A stretch of DNA of 64,000 nucleotides from an uncultured Atopobium sp. (GTDB taxonomy: Bacteria > Actinomycetota > Coriobacteriia > Coriobacteriales > Atopobiaceae), in the NCBI GenBank assembly GCA_938028565.1, contig CALIZS010000024.1:9763-73762 (forward strand), in the 5' to 3' direction. The notes below the pieces were generated by a model. That model saw only the letters and a program-made list of their open reading frames with translations. It was not told the DNA's origin and did no database searches. Both the position numbers and the translations under genes were made by a program. This document shows, piece after piece, positions 54,417-63,940 of this stretch. Positions within the stretch are counted from its first letter, which is position 1; every line of letters starts with the position of its first letter.

Positions 54417-57400
54417 TTCTTTAATAAGTTAAACCACATTAAACCTAAACAATCTTCATGAATAACTTCAACGGAGGTGTCCTTAGTCCAGCTTCCTATT
54501 GTCTTTACGTCCTTTGACAAAATTCTATCAAATATTAATCTCTTGCTATTAATATCCAAACCGCTTAGCCTTCCATAAATACCATCTATCCTCACTATGT
54601 CATCATTTCTAAGGACAACAGGCATTGAATTCTCTGTTATACGTGATGGAATTGGTTCCCATTCCTGTGTTGTAACTTTTTGTCGAGGTATATATCTGGA
54701 CACATAAGACCCTCTTTTTATTTTATCTAGATCAGCAAAATATACTGGCTCTATCAGCCATTCACCTCTTCCAGATTTTCCCTCCTCATCAAGCCATAGT
54801 CTAATGTATGCACGATCTCCCAAAATTCTTGCAAACTGTCCCCCTGTTGGATCTCTAAATAGATCAACAGTTCCAATTCCTTGTTTTTTCCCTTTTAAAA
54901 TATGAACGATTTTTTTATCGCTCACCTCTTTACCTAAATATTTATATTTAGTCTCTTCATAAATTAAGCCATTCTTTTTATTAGGGCGATACATTGTAGG
55001 AATTACCCATTCCCTTGCTTCACGCACCTGATCAGCAAAGCCTTTCCATGGTTCAGCAATAACTGAATCCCTTACCTCTCTCAAGCTAGAGCAAGAAATT
55101 GCAAATTCCTTAACCATTGATGCGCTACAGGCTGCAATTACCGCAGCATCAACTGCATGATGTCTGTTATCGCTACGATCTTTTGTATCATCCTCACCAA
55201 AATTGAGGCCCCATTTTCTCCTCAATTTTGCAGTCATTCTTCCGTTTACGGCATAGACATGCTGCTTTTGATCAAACTCTGTTGAAAAATTCAATGAATC
55301 AGAAAGCCAAGCAGCAATTGCTCTGGCCATATATTGAGTATCCACCATATTACGTTTAATAAAGGAAACCTCTTTTTCAGCAAAATTCTCTTCCAATAAC
55401 TTTGATTTTTTACCATCGGATAATCTAATGTTAGACAAAACTCGCAAGCAGAATTGTTCCCAATTTGGATGACTGCCGTCATTGGAGTTCATCCATTCGT
55501 ATGGGGTTCTATTTCCTTTTTCTTGATTAGATTTTGCCAGAACAAGAACTTTATTCGACTTCAGATCATCAGCGCTTCTTGAGTATGGAAGCACATGATC
55601 TATCTCGCAATAGTTATCGTCTATTAAAAAGCGTCTTCCTCCTGCGAATGCGATATCACCAAGACCTTCTCCGGTATATATATCTTTGCCGCCCTGTTCT
55701 TCATAAAGCTTCATCTTGGTAATCTGCTTGCCAGTTACCTCTGACTGATCAATATGAAGAAGTTCGGCAATTTTATCTTTTATACGCTCATTCTCTTTTC
55801 TATTTTCATTTTGTCCTTTTGCAATTTTACTTTTTTCTTTTGCCGACTTAGCAATATCGTTGCCCAATTCAATACGGATTATGTTAGGCATTCCATATTG
55901 TTTGATAGCAGAATTAATCATTCTTCTTGCTTGGGCAAGAACTCTTAAAACAACAGGGTTTGTACATTGCACATCATAATCAGAATATGGCAACAGAAGA
56001 GGCTGTCTAATTCCTTTTTCTCTTAACCTGAAACCTTGGAGTCCAGATTGCTTTTCAGCCTCATCAAGAGTAAAAGCTTCTCCATCTAAAAATTGATCAT
56101 GTATCATCTCCAACGCTTGAATAGATCTGGATCCATATCCCTTAAATATTTTTGTGTTATAAGGCAGCGATTCTATTAAAGCAAGTTCATCTCCAGAGAT
56201 TTCTAAACTCTCTTTTTCTTGATACATTGAAATTCTTCTTTCCAAACTATCAAGAGATGACGCATAGGTAAGAGACTCAGCAATCGCATTAGAAAATTTA
56301 AAATCATTCTTCATTCTATTTAATAACTGAATTCCTGATTCTGATGCTGAAAGAACTCTACAAAATGTATTCCAGGCTTTAGGTACGAATACTGGATTCT
56401 TCTCTAAATCTGGTTTAACTCCTTTAAAGCCAACCAAATTGTCATCGTCTATCAGCTTGCGCAAAGTTTTATACGTAACCGATTTAACTTTAGCGCCTTG
56501 ATGAACACTAAACATCTCATTAATAACTGCATCTCTAACTTCTCTTGTTAGAGATTGCTCTGGTTTATCATCAAATTTCAAACGTATATTTCCAAGCTTT
56601 TCATAAGCTTTAACGACTTCAGAAATTAAATCAGCATTTGCCGCCCTTTTTTGGGGCTCATCACTATATTGATCAAAGTAAACACAGTAGCCCACCTTTT
56701 GATAAGTCAATTTATCAAAAGCTTTAGTATCTTTAAGCCAATTGAGCTGTTCTAAATAAGCATCTCTAAATTCTTCTGATGTATGAGTATTTCCAAACTT
56801 CTTCTGTTGCTCAAATAACTCTTTAATCTCATCCACAACCATTGGATGAGACACGCAATGTTTATAATCCCCGGCTTTGTTTCTATAGCTACGAGTTGAA
56901 ACATAGCTCTCTTTATACAAGTACTCACCAAAAGTTCTATAGCCTGATTCTTTTAGTGCTTTTTTATTTTCTGAGATAGCAGAAAGAACTTTTCCAGCTT
57001 CCTCAGATTCAGAAGAAACTTCAGTAGAAACTTCTCCATTAATTAAAGTCTCTTCTCCTCGATTAATATAACCACGCTGACTACAGAACCAATAGAGAAT
57101 ACGGGCCCATTCTCTGTTAGAGAGTTGTCGATCAAGTCCCTGACTTCTTAACACAATAACCGGTAAATCTATTCCGTCATTACCGTTTTTCTTAGTTTCA
57201 AACCACTTGCAATCACAATCCTGTGGAGTAATTCCAAATTGTTTTAATACTTTTAAAACATTCTTTTTTCTTGCTGCTCTTCTGTCGATTTGTCGTCTAA
57301 TCGAACGCTTTTCTCGCCTTACTGCAGCTAGAGATTTTCCGCTTCTATTTTCAGGAGCTTTGATAATTCGGCTTGAAAGCAATTTTACTTCTTTAGCTTC

Positions 57401-57478
57401 ATAATCAATAATAGCTAATCCACATGAGGCTTTTCCTAAATCAACTCCAAAAACAAGTCCACGATCAGATTTTGACAT
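54395..57478 (-). CDS. cas9: CRISPR-associated endonuclease Cas9 (type II-C, compact)
   Basis: 1027-aa RNA-guided DNA endonuclease. RuvC-I VFGVDLGKASCGLAIID (Asp13), an Arg-rich bridge helix SLAAVRREKRSIRRQIDRR near 50-70, RuvC-II IIRIELGND (Glu537), HNH CEIDHVLPYSRSADDLKSNK (His628, Asn642) and RuvC-III DNRHHAVDAAVIAA (His773/774, Asp777) are all intact. The size and the absence of csn2 and cas4 mark subtype II-C. Start 57478 follows AAGGAGCTGCC. Unlike most loci it is transcribed against cas1-cas2. PAM cannot be read from the sequence. Confidence 0.97.
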   Translation of the reverse strand: MSKSDRGLVFGVDLGKASCGLAIIDYEAKEVKLLSSRIIKAPENRSGKSLAAVRREKRSIRRQIDRRAARKKNVLKVLKQFGITPQDCDCKWFETKKNGNDGIDLPVIVLRSQGLDRQLSNREWARILYWFCSQRGYINRGEETLINGEVSTEVSSESEEAGKVLSAISENKKALKESGYRTFGEYLYKESYVSTRSYRNKAGDYKHCVSHPMVVDEIKELFEQQKKFGNTHTSEEFRDAYLEQLNWLKDTKAFDKLTYQKVGYCVYFDQYSDEPQKRAANADLISEVVKAYEKLGNIRLKFDDKPEQSLTREVRDAVINEMFSVHQGAKVKSVTYKTLRKLIDDDNLVGFKGVKPDLEKNPVFVPKAWNTFCRVLSASESGIQLLNRMKNDFKFSNAIAESLTYASSLDSLERRISMYQEKESLEISGDELALIESLPYNTKIFKGYGSRSIQALEMIHDQFLDGEAFTLDEAEKQSGLQGFRLREKGIRQPLLLPYSDYDVQCTNPVVLRVLAQARRMINSAIKQYGMPNIIRIELGNDIAKSAKEKSKIAKGQNENRKENERIKDKIAELLHIDQSEVTGKQITKMKLYEEQGGKDIYTGEGLGDIAFAGGRRFLIDDNYCEIDHVLPYSRSADDLKSNKVLVLAKSNQEKGNRTPYEWMNSNDGSHPNWEQFCLRVLSNIRLSDGKKSKLLEENFAEKEVSFIKRNMVDTQYMARAIAAWLSDSLNFSTEFDQKQHVYAVNGRMTAKLRRKWGLNFGEDDTKDRSDNRHHAVDAAVIAACSASMVKEFAISCSSLREVRDSVIAEPWKGFADQVREAREWVIPTMYRPNKKNGLIYEETKYKYLGKEVSDKKIVHILKGKKQGIGTVDLFRDPTGGQFARILGDRAYIRLWLDEEGKSGRGEWLIEPVYFADLDKIKRGSYVSRYIPRQKVTTQEWEPIPSRITENSMPVVLRNDDIVRIDGIYGRLSGLDINSKRLIFDRILSKDVKTIGSWTKDTSVEVIHEDCLGLMWFNLLKNQNSSES

Positions 57479-57605
57479 GGCAGCTCCTTGATTAAAATCA
57501 AACGAATAATGCAATTCTATATCTGTAGCAAATATTGAAGAATAGACTTATTTAAACTATTCCATAAACGGTAATTCTTTTATTAGGGTAAATAAAATAT
57601 AAATC

Positions 57606-57638
57606 AAAAACAGCCTCCCCCATACAGGAGAGGCTGTT
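57606..57638 (-). terminator. Terminator of the surface-protein gene
   Basis: ACAGCCTC and GAGGCTGT arms (57610-57637 region), followed on the - strand by TTTTTGATTT. It separates cas9 from the surface protein. Confidence 0.8.
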
Positions 57639-57677
57639 CTAGTTCAAACGATTACAAAGGGTGCTGCGTCTGAGAGA

Positions 57678-59273
57678 CTATGCACGCTTACGAAGACGAA
57701 TACCAGAAGCTATTGCGCCTGCAGCAGCAAGCATACTGACAGAAGACAGAACAACGGCAGCGTCAGAGGTATCTGGCAGCACTCCCTTCTTGTGCAACTT
57801 ATGCTTCTTCTGCGAGCTGTTCGTGCTGTTGTTGGTGCTGTTGTTGGTGCTGTTGTTGGTACCGTTGCTGGTGCTGTTGTTGGCGTTGCTGTTAGATGGG
57901 TCGCTTGCAGTATCGGTCACGGTAAGAGTTCCAGAAACGTAGATGAACTCGTAGTCGTCAGCTGAACCACCTGCAGGAGTCAGCTCGTGCGCACCAATGC
58001 TCAGGACAGTTGTGCTGAGGGTAGGAGCGGTGTAGTTGCGAGCAGTATCAGCAGTCTCACCGTTTACAAAACCGATAACAGTAAGCATAAGCTGAGGAGC
58101 AACGCCCTTCTGAACAGTCTCGCCAGCATAGGTCACAACAAGCTGAGCCTTATTGATTGTCCAAGTTGCATCCTTAGTGGCAGTGGTACCATCTTCCCAG
58201 GTGTAATTCATAGGGTCAGCAAGATCAAGTTCAACTTCATACGTACCAGGATAAGTTGCTGAAACCTGGCCACTAACAACTACCTGTGGGTTAGCGGTGG
58301 CATCAAAACCACGCTGATTATGACCGTTATAGGTATAGTTAGTTGCGGTTGGAACAGCAACAGTGCCCTTCTGAACGCTCATCTTCATAGGAATGGTGAA
58401 GTCATACAGACCGCTGTTCTTGATGGTGATGCGCGTATAACCATTGCTTGCAGCAGTTGGAGTACCAGAAATAGTTGCAGTACTTCTACGAGCAGCTGCA
58501 TCATTCTCCATTGGACTAAGTGTAAGACCAGCAGGCAGGTTGCTTACGGTAAAGGTATCGTAACCCATAGTAGATGCGGCCCAAGGAATAGTGATTGGCT
58601 CGTTGTAGGCCTCACCAACCTTTGCAGGAGTGATCTTGTTAGAAGGAAGCACTACGCCAGCGGTATTGTTAGAATTCTGGAACCTGGTGTTCTCGATAGT
58701 CAAATCACCGCTATCGGTGGTGGTAAGGTCAATTTGAACAACCGTGGAGTTCTTAACAGTTGAAGTACCTCTATTATCAAGACCGTTATAGAACGTAACA
58801 TTGTCAAAGGTTACGTTTGCACCAGCCTCAACAATAACATCGCCCTCAAACTTCATATTTGAAACGGTTCCGTTAAAACCAGCTGGAAAAATGATGCGTG
58901 AACCCTTAGGATTCAGGCCAGCGTAAATCTGAACGCGCGTACCGTTACCCAGATACGTGCTCTGATAGGTACTAGTAATGTTGGTTACGGTAGTAGGAAC
59001 AGTGAAGTCCTGAATAGAAGAAGCGCTACCGGCACCAATAGTCACCCTTGAGCCAGAGAAAGACCATGTGGATGCAGCGTCCATCGCAGCCTTGTTGTTG
59101 CTGTAGATATACTGCAAACTGCTAGAGCCATAGCCCGAGAGCCAGTCCGTAATCTCAAATGTTCCATCTGCATAAGCCTTTGTTACAAATGGCGAGAAAA
59201 ACAAGCAAGCAGCAATTGCCATCACAACAACAAGCTGAGCACGGAGCCTACTTGGCACATGCTTAACGTACAT
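57678..59273 (-). CDS. Cell-surface protein with LPxTS-type sorting signal
   Basis: 531-aa exported protein. A signal peptide lies at residues 1-36 (AQLVVVMAIAACLFFSPFVTKAYADG). A parallel-beta-like segment follows (VIVEAGANVTFDNVTFYNG near 125-170), then an Ig-like putative domain (PIPW-like, GLTLSPMEN, ATISGTPTAAS near 215-280) and MBG-type repeats (VTYAGETVQKGVAPQL near 385). An Asn/Ser/Thr-rich wall spacer precedes LPDTSDAAVVLSSVSMLAAAG and a basic tail RLRKRA. The sorting motif has Ser-Asp where Gly is usual. ATG at 59273 follows GGGGGAAGCTCT. Confidence 0.85.
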   Translation of the reverse strand: MYVKHVPSRLRAQLVVVMAIAACLFFSPFVTKAYADGTFEITDWLSGYGSSSLQYIYSNNKAAMDAASTWSFSGSRVTIGAGSASSIQDFTVPTTVTNITSTYQSTYLGNGTRVQIYAGLNPKGSRIIFPAGFNGTVSNMKFEGDVIVEAGANVTFDNVTFYNGLDNRGTSTVKNSTVVQIDLTTTDSGDLTIENTRFQNSNNTAGVVLPSNKITPAKVGEAYNEPITIPWAASTMGYDTFTVSNLPAGLTLSPMENDAAARRSTATISGTPTAASNGYTRITIKNSGLYDFTIPMKMSVQKGTVAVPTATNYTYNGHNQRGFDATANPQVVVSGQVSATYPGTYEVELDLADPMNYTWEDGTTATKDATWTINKAQLVVTYAGETVQKGVAPQLMLTVIGFVNGETADTARNYTAPTLSTTVLSIGAHELTPAGGSADDYEFIYVSGTLTVTDTASDPSNSNANNSTSNGTNNSTNNSTNNSTNSSQKKHKLHKKGVLPDTSDAAVVLSSVSMLAAAGAIASGIRLRKRA

Positions 59274-59391
59274 AGAGCTTCCCCCAATCTTACTGTTTAT
59301 ATGAACTCTCCAATTGAGCCACAACAGTTTTGCCCATATAGAATTCGTATCTTATCAGATAAGTTAGCCTTAGGTAACAAAAAAGACCAAC

Positions 59392-59421
59392 AAAAAGACC
59401 CAAGTTTTTGACCTTGGGTCT
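59392..59421 (-). terminator. Terminator of the isochorismatase-family gene
   Basis: AGACCCAAG pairs with CTTGGGTCT; on the - strand TTTTTG follows. It lies about 65 bp past the stop. Confidence 0.82.
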
Positions 59422-59487
59422 AATCAACGCTTTAACTAATGTGCGTAACTACTTAATTACTTATAACTGCGCGCTCTTCTGGCGTCA

Positions 59488-60066
59488 TTACGAGTTCTCA
59501 ATCTCATTAAGCTCTGCATCAACTAATGTTGCTCCAAGGGTGTACTTGAAGTGCGCAAGCGCAAACTGATGATTCTCAGGCGTCAGCGATGCAACTGCTG
59601 GCTCAACAACCTCAATGTGATAACCCAGGTTGTAAGCGTCCACTGCCGTGTGCAGCACGCAGATATCGGTAAGAACACCGGTTAGGATAACCGTGTTAAT
59701 GCCGCGCTCCCTCAGACGAATATCAAGATCAGTTCCCGAGAAGGACGAGTAGTGACGCTTGTCCATCCAGAATACATGGCTATCGTCTTTATGCTGCTGA
59801 TAGAAATCATTTAGAGGACCAAACAGGTCTCTACCACTTGTGCCAATAATATTGTGAGGTGGGAAAAGCTTAGTCTCTGGATGGAAGTTATCCTCTGGAT
59901 CGTGAGCATCAATAGCAAAGAAAATATAATCGCCACGATCAAAAGCGCACTTTGTAGCCTCATAAATTGCGTCTGAAATAGCTTGAGCTGGCGCACCTGC
60001 TGTCAGCTTTCCGTCATCTGCTACAAAATCGTAGGTGTAGTCAATCGAAATCAAAGCTTTCTGCAT
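59488..60066 (-). CDS. Isochorismatase-family hydrolase (nicotinamidase-like)
   Basis: 192-aa cysteine hydrolase. Catalytic triad positions Asp9 (LISIDYTYDFV), Lys103 (WMDKRHYSSF) and Cys136 (GVLTDICVLHTAVDAYNLGY) are visible. FFAIDAHDPEDNFHPETKLFPPH near 48-70 resembles the nicotinamidase metal site. It probably deamidates nicotinamide or a related amide. Monocistronic, with hairpins on both sides. Confidence 0.88.
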   Translation of the reverse strand: MQKALISIDYTYDFVADDGKLTAGAPAQAISDAIYEATKCAFDRGDYIFFAIDAHDPEDNFHPETKLFPPHNIIGTSGRDLFGPLNDFYQQHKDDSHVFWMDKRHYSSFSGTDLDIRLRERGINTVILTGVLTDICVLHTAVDAYNLGYHIEVVEPAVASLTPENHQFALAHFKYTLGATLVDAELNEIENS

Positions 60067-60117
60067 GTTTGGTCACGCTTCTTTCTTGAGTTTAAAAGAA
60101 CAGTCAGTAAAAGAATA

Positions 60118-60144
60118 GACGCCACCCATTGTACAGGTGACGTC
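60118..60144 (-). terminator. Terminator of the lipoprotein cluster
   Basis: GACGTCACCT and AGGGTGGCGTC-like arms (GACGTCACC with GGTGGCGTC), followed on the - strand by TATTCTTTT. It lies about 65 bp beyond the last lipoprotein gene. Confidence 0.7.
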
Positions 60145-60210
60145 TCTGTATTCCACGCTTAACACGTAATTGTTTTATGTGTACGTATTTGGCGCATGGC
60201 GGCAGTCCAC

Positions 60211-61161
60211 TTACTTCTTCTGAGAGATTATCAGGTCAACGTTTTCTGTCTTAGTGTCTTCCATACTCTTACCGCCTTTGATGTGATAGTACTCAACAAC
60301 TGCTTGTACCTCAGTCTGATCAGCAAGAGGCTTTTTCTGATAAGAATCGTTAATAACAAATGCAAAGACCCTCTCGCCACTCTCAAGATAGTTGGAATCG
60401 TTAGCCCATACGGAATTCTCAGAATTATCTAACTTAAAAGTGTAATTTACCCAGTTTTCAGACCTATTGATAATCTCAAAGACGTAGCCTTCAGAGTAAC
60501 CATCTGGGGATTTAGCAATACCAACATACCTGACATAGAGATCGTCATTATCGATAAGAACCTTGTCCACCTCGGTCTTCAACTTAAAGCGCATCTTATA
60601 TTCGCCCTTGGTAGAAGAGAAGTTATACGCAATAGTACCCTTGTCTGCCATTGCATCAAAAGGCTTGTACTTAAGGCTGGAATAATCACCAGATGTTTTA
60701 GTGACTTGCTTCAGGACTGCCTTGGAACCGTCAGAGCCCTCAATGGTCATCTGGCCTGAGGAATCAACGGTTGCTGTATAGCTTCCGGCGTTGCCTGCAA
60801 GGGTGATGGTAATCTTGCCATCGGCATCAGCGGTCCAGGTAAAGGGCTTCTGAGCGCCAAAACGGATAAAATTGCCCGTGCCGTCATCAGCAAAGTCATA
60901 GCCATAAATTGACTTCATGGATTCTACTGCCGTTGGGTAAACACTCTCGGGGATATCTCCCTGGTTAGGATCACTAATAGACTTTGCTTCCCAAACGCCC
61001 ACAAACGGAGCAAGAGCAGCTTTCTTCTCTTCTGCTTCCTTCTGAGCTGCAATCTCTTCAGCCGAAGGCCCACCAATGTTAGGAGTGCAAGCCGTAAACA
61101 TAACACCAGTAGAGAGCGCCAAGACAAGCGCAAGAACTGGCAGTATTCTACGTTTTTTCAT
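60211..61161 (-). CDS. Lipoprotein, paralogue 1 of 3
   Basis: 316-aa exported lipoprotein. Signal MKKRRILPVLALVLALSTG with lipobox VMFTAC (Cys near 25), then an EEIAAQKEAEEKKAALAPFVGVWEAKSI segment. The domain contains YGYDFADDGTGNFIRFGAQKPFTW and ITITLAGNAGSYTATVDSSGQMTIEG, resembling lipocalin-like or DUF5105-type folds, and a C-terminal half with DKVLIDNDDLYVRYVGIAKSPDGYSEGYVFEI. Start 61161 follows AAAGGACACTTG. It is one of three tandem copies. Confidence 0.75.
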   Translation of the reverse strand: MKKRRILPVLALVLALSTGVMFTACTPNIGGPSAEEIAAQKEAEEKKAALAPFVGVWEAKSISDPNQGDIPESVYPTAVESMKSIYGYDFADDGTGNFIRFGAQKPFTWTADADGKITITLAGNAGSYTATVDSSGQMTIEGSDGSKAVLKQVTKTSGDYSSLKYKPFDAMADKGTIAYNFSSTKGEYKMRFKLKTEVDKVLIDNDDLYVRYVGIAKSPDGYSEGYVFEIINRSENWVNYTFKLDNSENSVWANDSNYLESGERVFAFVINDSYQKKPLADQTEVQAVVEYYHIKGGKSMEDTKTENVDLIISQKK

Positions 61162-61211
61162 CAAGTGTCCTTTCAATGGTAGTGATCAACCTGAAGATAT
61201 GCGTTCTTTTG

Positions 61212-62147
61212 TTACTCAGACTTAGGAGGGATGTTTAGATCAAGTTCTAATCTCTGCCTTTGCTGAGTAAGTACGCTCGTTGTTGGGTCAGTGTAAATAG
61301 TATCAACCGTGGCTTTTGGATTGGAAAGTGCCACAAGAGATCCAGGTGTTTGCGAGACATTAGGAACGAACAAATAGAACTTCTCACCAGGTTGTAAGGA
61401 GGCTTGACCAAAGGCTTTCAGAGGACCATGTAGATCTCCAAGAGAGAACTCTCCGTAAAATGACTCAGGACACTTATTGATAATCTCAAATACGTAACCT
61501 TCTTGAGAGCTTCCCGGCACCTGAGCGATAGCGTACAGATTCATATACAGCTTATCTGTATCGATAAGAACTTTATTGACCTCTCGAGTTATTTCAAAAT
61601 TCTTAAACTTGAGATCGTTATACCTAATCATGGTTGGTATGGTACCTTTATTGGTAAGTTGATCAAATGGCTGATAGGTAGCACTTGCATAGTCTCCAGC
61701 AGTAGTTGAAATCTGCTTAAGCTCGGCGTCAGTCTCATCGTAGCCAGTGCCCTTGAGCCTTAACCTGCCAGTCTCAGCGTCAATCTGTCCCGTAAAAGAA
61801 CCCGCAGTACCCTCAAGGGTAACTGTAATCTTTCCTTCTGCATCAACAGTCCAGGTAAAAGGCTTCATTATGCCAAAGCGAGTAAACAAGCCAGTTCCAT
61901 CCTCAGCAAAGCTGAAAGCATAAATTGCATGGAACTGTTCTTTATAATCGTCGTAGCCTGCTCCCTCCCTCAGGTTTCCTAGTCCGGGTTCAAAGATGTC
62001 ATAAGCTTCCCAAACACCTACGATCTGACCAGCAGACTTTTTGTTTCCTGCGGGACTATTATCCCCAGATGAACAGGCGCTGAGCACTGCACTTACAGAA
62101 AGCACCAGTGCAAGCAGGCATCCTAACAGCATTTGACGCTTTTTCAT
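61212..62147 (-). CDS. Lipoprotein, paralogue 2 of 3
   Basis: 311-aa exported lipoprotein. Signal MKKRQMLLGCLLALVLSVSA with lipobox VLSAC. It is more diverged than the other two: no EEIAAQKEAEEK linker, but the shared IVGVWEAYDI, YAFSFAEDGTGLFTRFGIMKPFTW and NKVLIDTDKLYMNLYAIAQVPGSSQEGYVFEI segments align. Start 62147 follows GGAAGTTTA. Function unknown; surface binding is plausible. Confidence 0.75.
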   Translation of the reverse strand: MKKRQMLLGCLLALVLSVSAVLSACSSGDNSPAGNKKSAGQIVGVWEAYDIFEPGLGNLREGAGYDDYKEQFHAIYAFSFAEDGTGLFTRFGIMKPFTWTVDAEGKITVTLEGTAGSFTGQIDAETGRLRLKGTGYDETDAELKQISTTAGDYASATYQPFDQLTNKGTIPTMIRYNDLKFKNFEITREVNKVLIDTDKLYMNLYAIAQVPGSSQEGYVFEIINKCPESFYGEFSLGDLHGPLKAFGQASLQPGEKFYLFVPNVSQTPGSLVALSNPKATVDTIYTDPTTSVLTQQRQRLELDLNIPPKSE

Positions 62148-62194
62148 TAAACTTCCTTCCATACGTGCAGCGATATAAAACTAACTCTTAACTG

Positions 62195-63148
62195 TTACTT
62201 GCTCTGCCCAGTAGGCAAATCAAATGTCACGGTTTTCTCGTCATTATGAAGGGCACCATTGCTAGAGTGGTCATACTCAAGAGTGCCTTTTACATCCGTG
62301 ACTTCAGAAAGTGACTTATCTCTAACATTGTTATTAAGAACATACTCATAGACTCTCTCACCTGGCTCTAACACGTTAAATCCATAAGCCCAATAGCCTT
62401 TGGTTGGATCTTGAATATCAAATTTATAGCCGGTTGTATAAGGAGTTCTATTAATAACCTCAAAGACATAGCCTTCAAAACCCTTGAGGTCTTTAAGGGA
62501 AGCGATGCCAATAAGCCTTACATAGAGCTCATCGGTATCAACAATGACCTGATCAAGCTCAGTGGTGATAGTAAAGCGTAGTTTAGTTTCATGCGATGAA
62601 GTGTTCTTAGAAATATTGCCCGTTCCTGTTAGTGGATTAAAAGGCTCATACCTAATATGAGAATAATCACCTGAGGTTGTGCTTACCCGAGTAAGGATAG
62701 CTTTTGAACCATCAGAGCCCTCAACGGTCATCTGGCCTGAGGAATCAACAGTTGCTGTATAGCTTCCGGCATTACCTGCAAGGGTAATAGTAATCTTGCC
62801 GTCAGCATCAACAGACCAGGTAAAGGGCTTCTGAGCACCGAAGCGAACGAACAAACCAGTGCCATCGTCAGAGAAGTCATAGCCATAAATTGCTAGATAA
62901 ACATCTCTAACATCTTTGTACATGTCTTCAGTGACTGTGCCCTTATTTTCATCCTCAATTGACTTGGCTTCCCAAATGCCTACATAAGGAGCAAGCGCAG
63001 CTTTCTTCTCTTCTGCTTCCTTCTGGGCGGCAATTTCTTCAGGTGATGGTATACCAATGTTAAAACTACACGCAGTAAATACAGCACCTGAAAAAGCGCA
63101 AGGACCAGTGCGCAAATCAGTGCTAGTTGACGTCTTTTCATTAAGCAT
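62195..63148 (-). CDS. Lipoprotein, paralogue 3 of 3, signal peptide split by frameshift
   Basis: The main frame (317 aa from the ATG at 63148) lacks a proper signal sequence: it opens MLNEKTSTSTDLRTG and only then reads FSGAVFTAC. An ATG at 63141 in another frame encodes MKRRQLALICALVLALF, the expected signal, up to a T5 run (63095-63091 on the + strand as A5). One more T, or two fewer, would join them into a normal lipoprotein. The mature part is very close to paralogue 1 (EEIAAQKEAEEKKAALAPYVG, FGAQKPFTW). It may be broken, phase-variable, or a sequencing error. Confidence 0.7.
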   Translation of the reverse strand: MLNEKTSTSTDLRTGPCAFSGAVFTACSFNIGIPSPEEIAAQKEAEEKKAALAPYVGIWEAKSIEDENKGTVTEDMYKDVRDVYLAIYGYDFSDDGTGLFVRFGAQKPFTWSVDADGKITITLAGNAGSYTATVDSSGQMTVEGSDGSKAILTRVSTTSGDYSHIRYEPFNPLTGTGNISKNTSSHETKLRFTITTELDQVIVDTDELYVRLIGIASLKDLKGFEGYVFEVINRTPYTTGYKFDIQDPTKGYWAYGFNVLEPGERVYEYVLNNNVRDKSLSEVTDVKGTLEYDHSSNGALHNDEKTVTFDLPTGQSK

Positions 63149-63276
63149 TCTTTCAGCGGGAGCAGTGAAAAATTAAAAAATTTAAGCCTCTACTATCCAA
63201 TATGTTACAATAAATCCCTCAAATAGGATAATTTTAATATCCTGAACGGTTCTACCAGTTAAAAGGAGGACGCTTT

Positions 63277-63876
63277 ATGTCACTTCCAACTCCACTAGAA
63301 ATACCACAAAAACTCGCTCAAAAACAAGAAACTCTAAGCAACGTTTATCTTTACGATAAAAACGACACCTCCCCAATTCCTCTTACTTACGATGTAATTG
63401 ATTTTGGTAAACCTCAGGGAGCTGCTAGCCCACTTGTTGGTTGGGCAACCGGTGCGTTTTTTGCTGTTGGCGGTCTCTGGAATTTCTTTAATTTAAATGG
63501 TGAGGGCACTATTTTTGCAGGAATTCTTTTGTGCGCCATTGGTGGCCTACTTATTGCAGCTGGTTTCTTTATGAGTGGCTATAGCATTATTGCTAATGCA
63601 AACGGATTCAGGTCCGGAACAGCCAATAGCGGAGAAGTTACCGAGTGGCCTGTTGCTCGTGGTTACTTTACTGTTAAGGTCCGCGTTGGTGCTAACAAGA
63701 CAGCTCGCCTGGCTATGAACAGTGCAACTCTGACTATTAGTAGGCCAGATAACCTTCCTCTTTCTGTCCAGCAAGTTACTTTCACAGGTTCTAACACTGC
63801 TGAACTTAAGCAGCGCTGTGAAGTACAGGCTGACCGCATCTGGAACTGGGCTGTTGCAAAGGGATATATCTTTTAG
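63277..63876 (+). CDS. Hypothetical membrane protein, 199 aa
   Basis: No family recognised. Two helices lie at about residues 53-72 (LVGWATGAFFAVGGLW) and 78-103 (GTIFAGILLCAIGGLLIAAGFF). A soluble C-terminal half contains VTEWPVARGYFTVKVRVGANKTARL and ends AKGYIF. Ribosome site AAAGGAGGACGCTTT. It is divergent from the lipoprotein cluster. Confidence 0.65.
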   Translation: MSLPTPLEIPQKLAQKQETLSNVYLYDKNDTSPIPLTYDVIDFGKPQGAASPLVGWATGAFFAVGGLWNFFNLNGEGTIFAGILLCAIGGLLIAAGFFMSGYSIIANANGFRSGTANSGEVTEWPVARGYFTVKVRVGANKTARLAMNSATLTISRPDNLPLSVQQVTFTGSNTAELKQRCEVQADRIWNWAVAKGYIF

Positions 63877-63940
63877 CGTATTTTAAAGGTTCGTCTCCTC
63901 ACGAATCAAAGATACCTTAAAAAGAAACGCCTCTAGAAAA

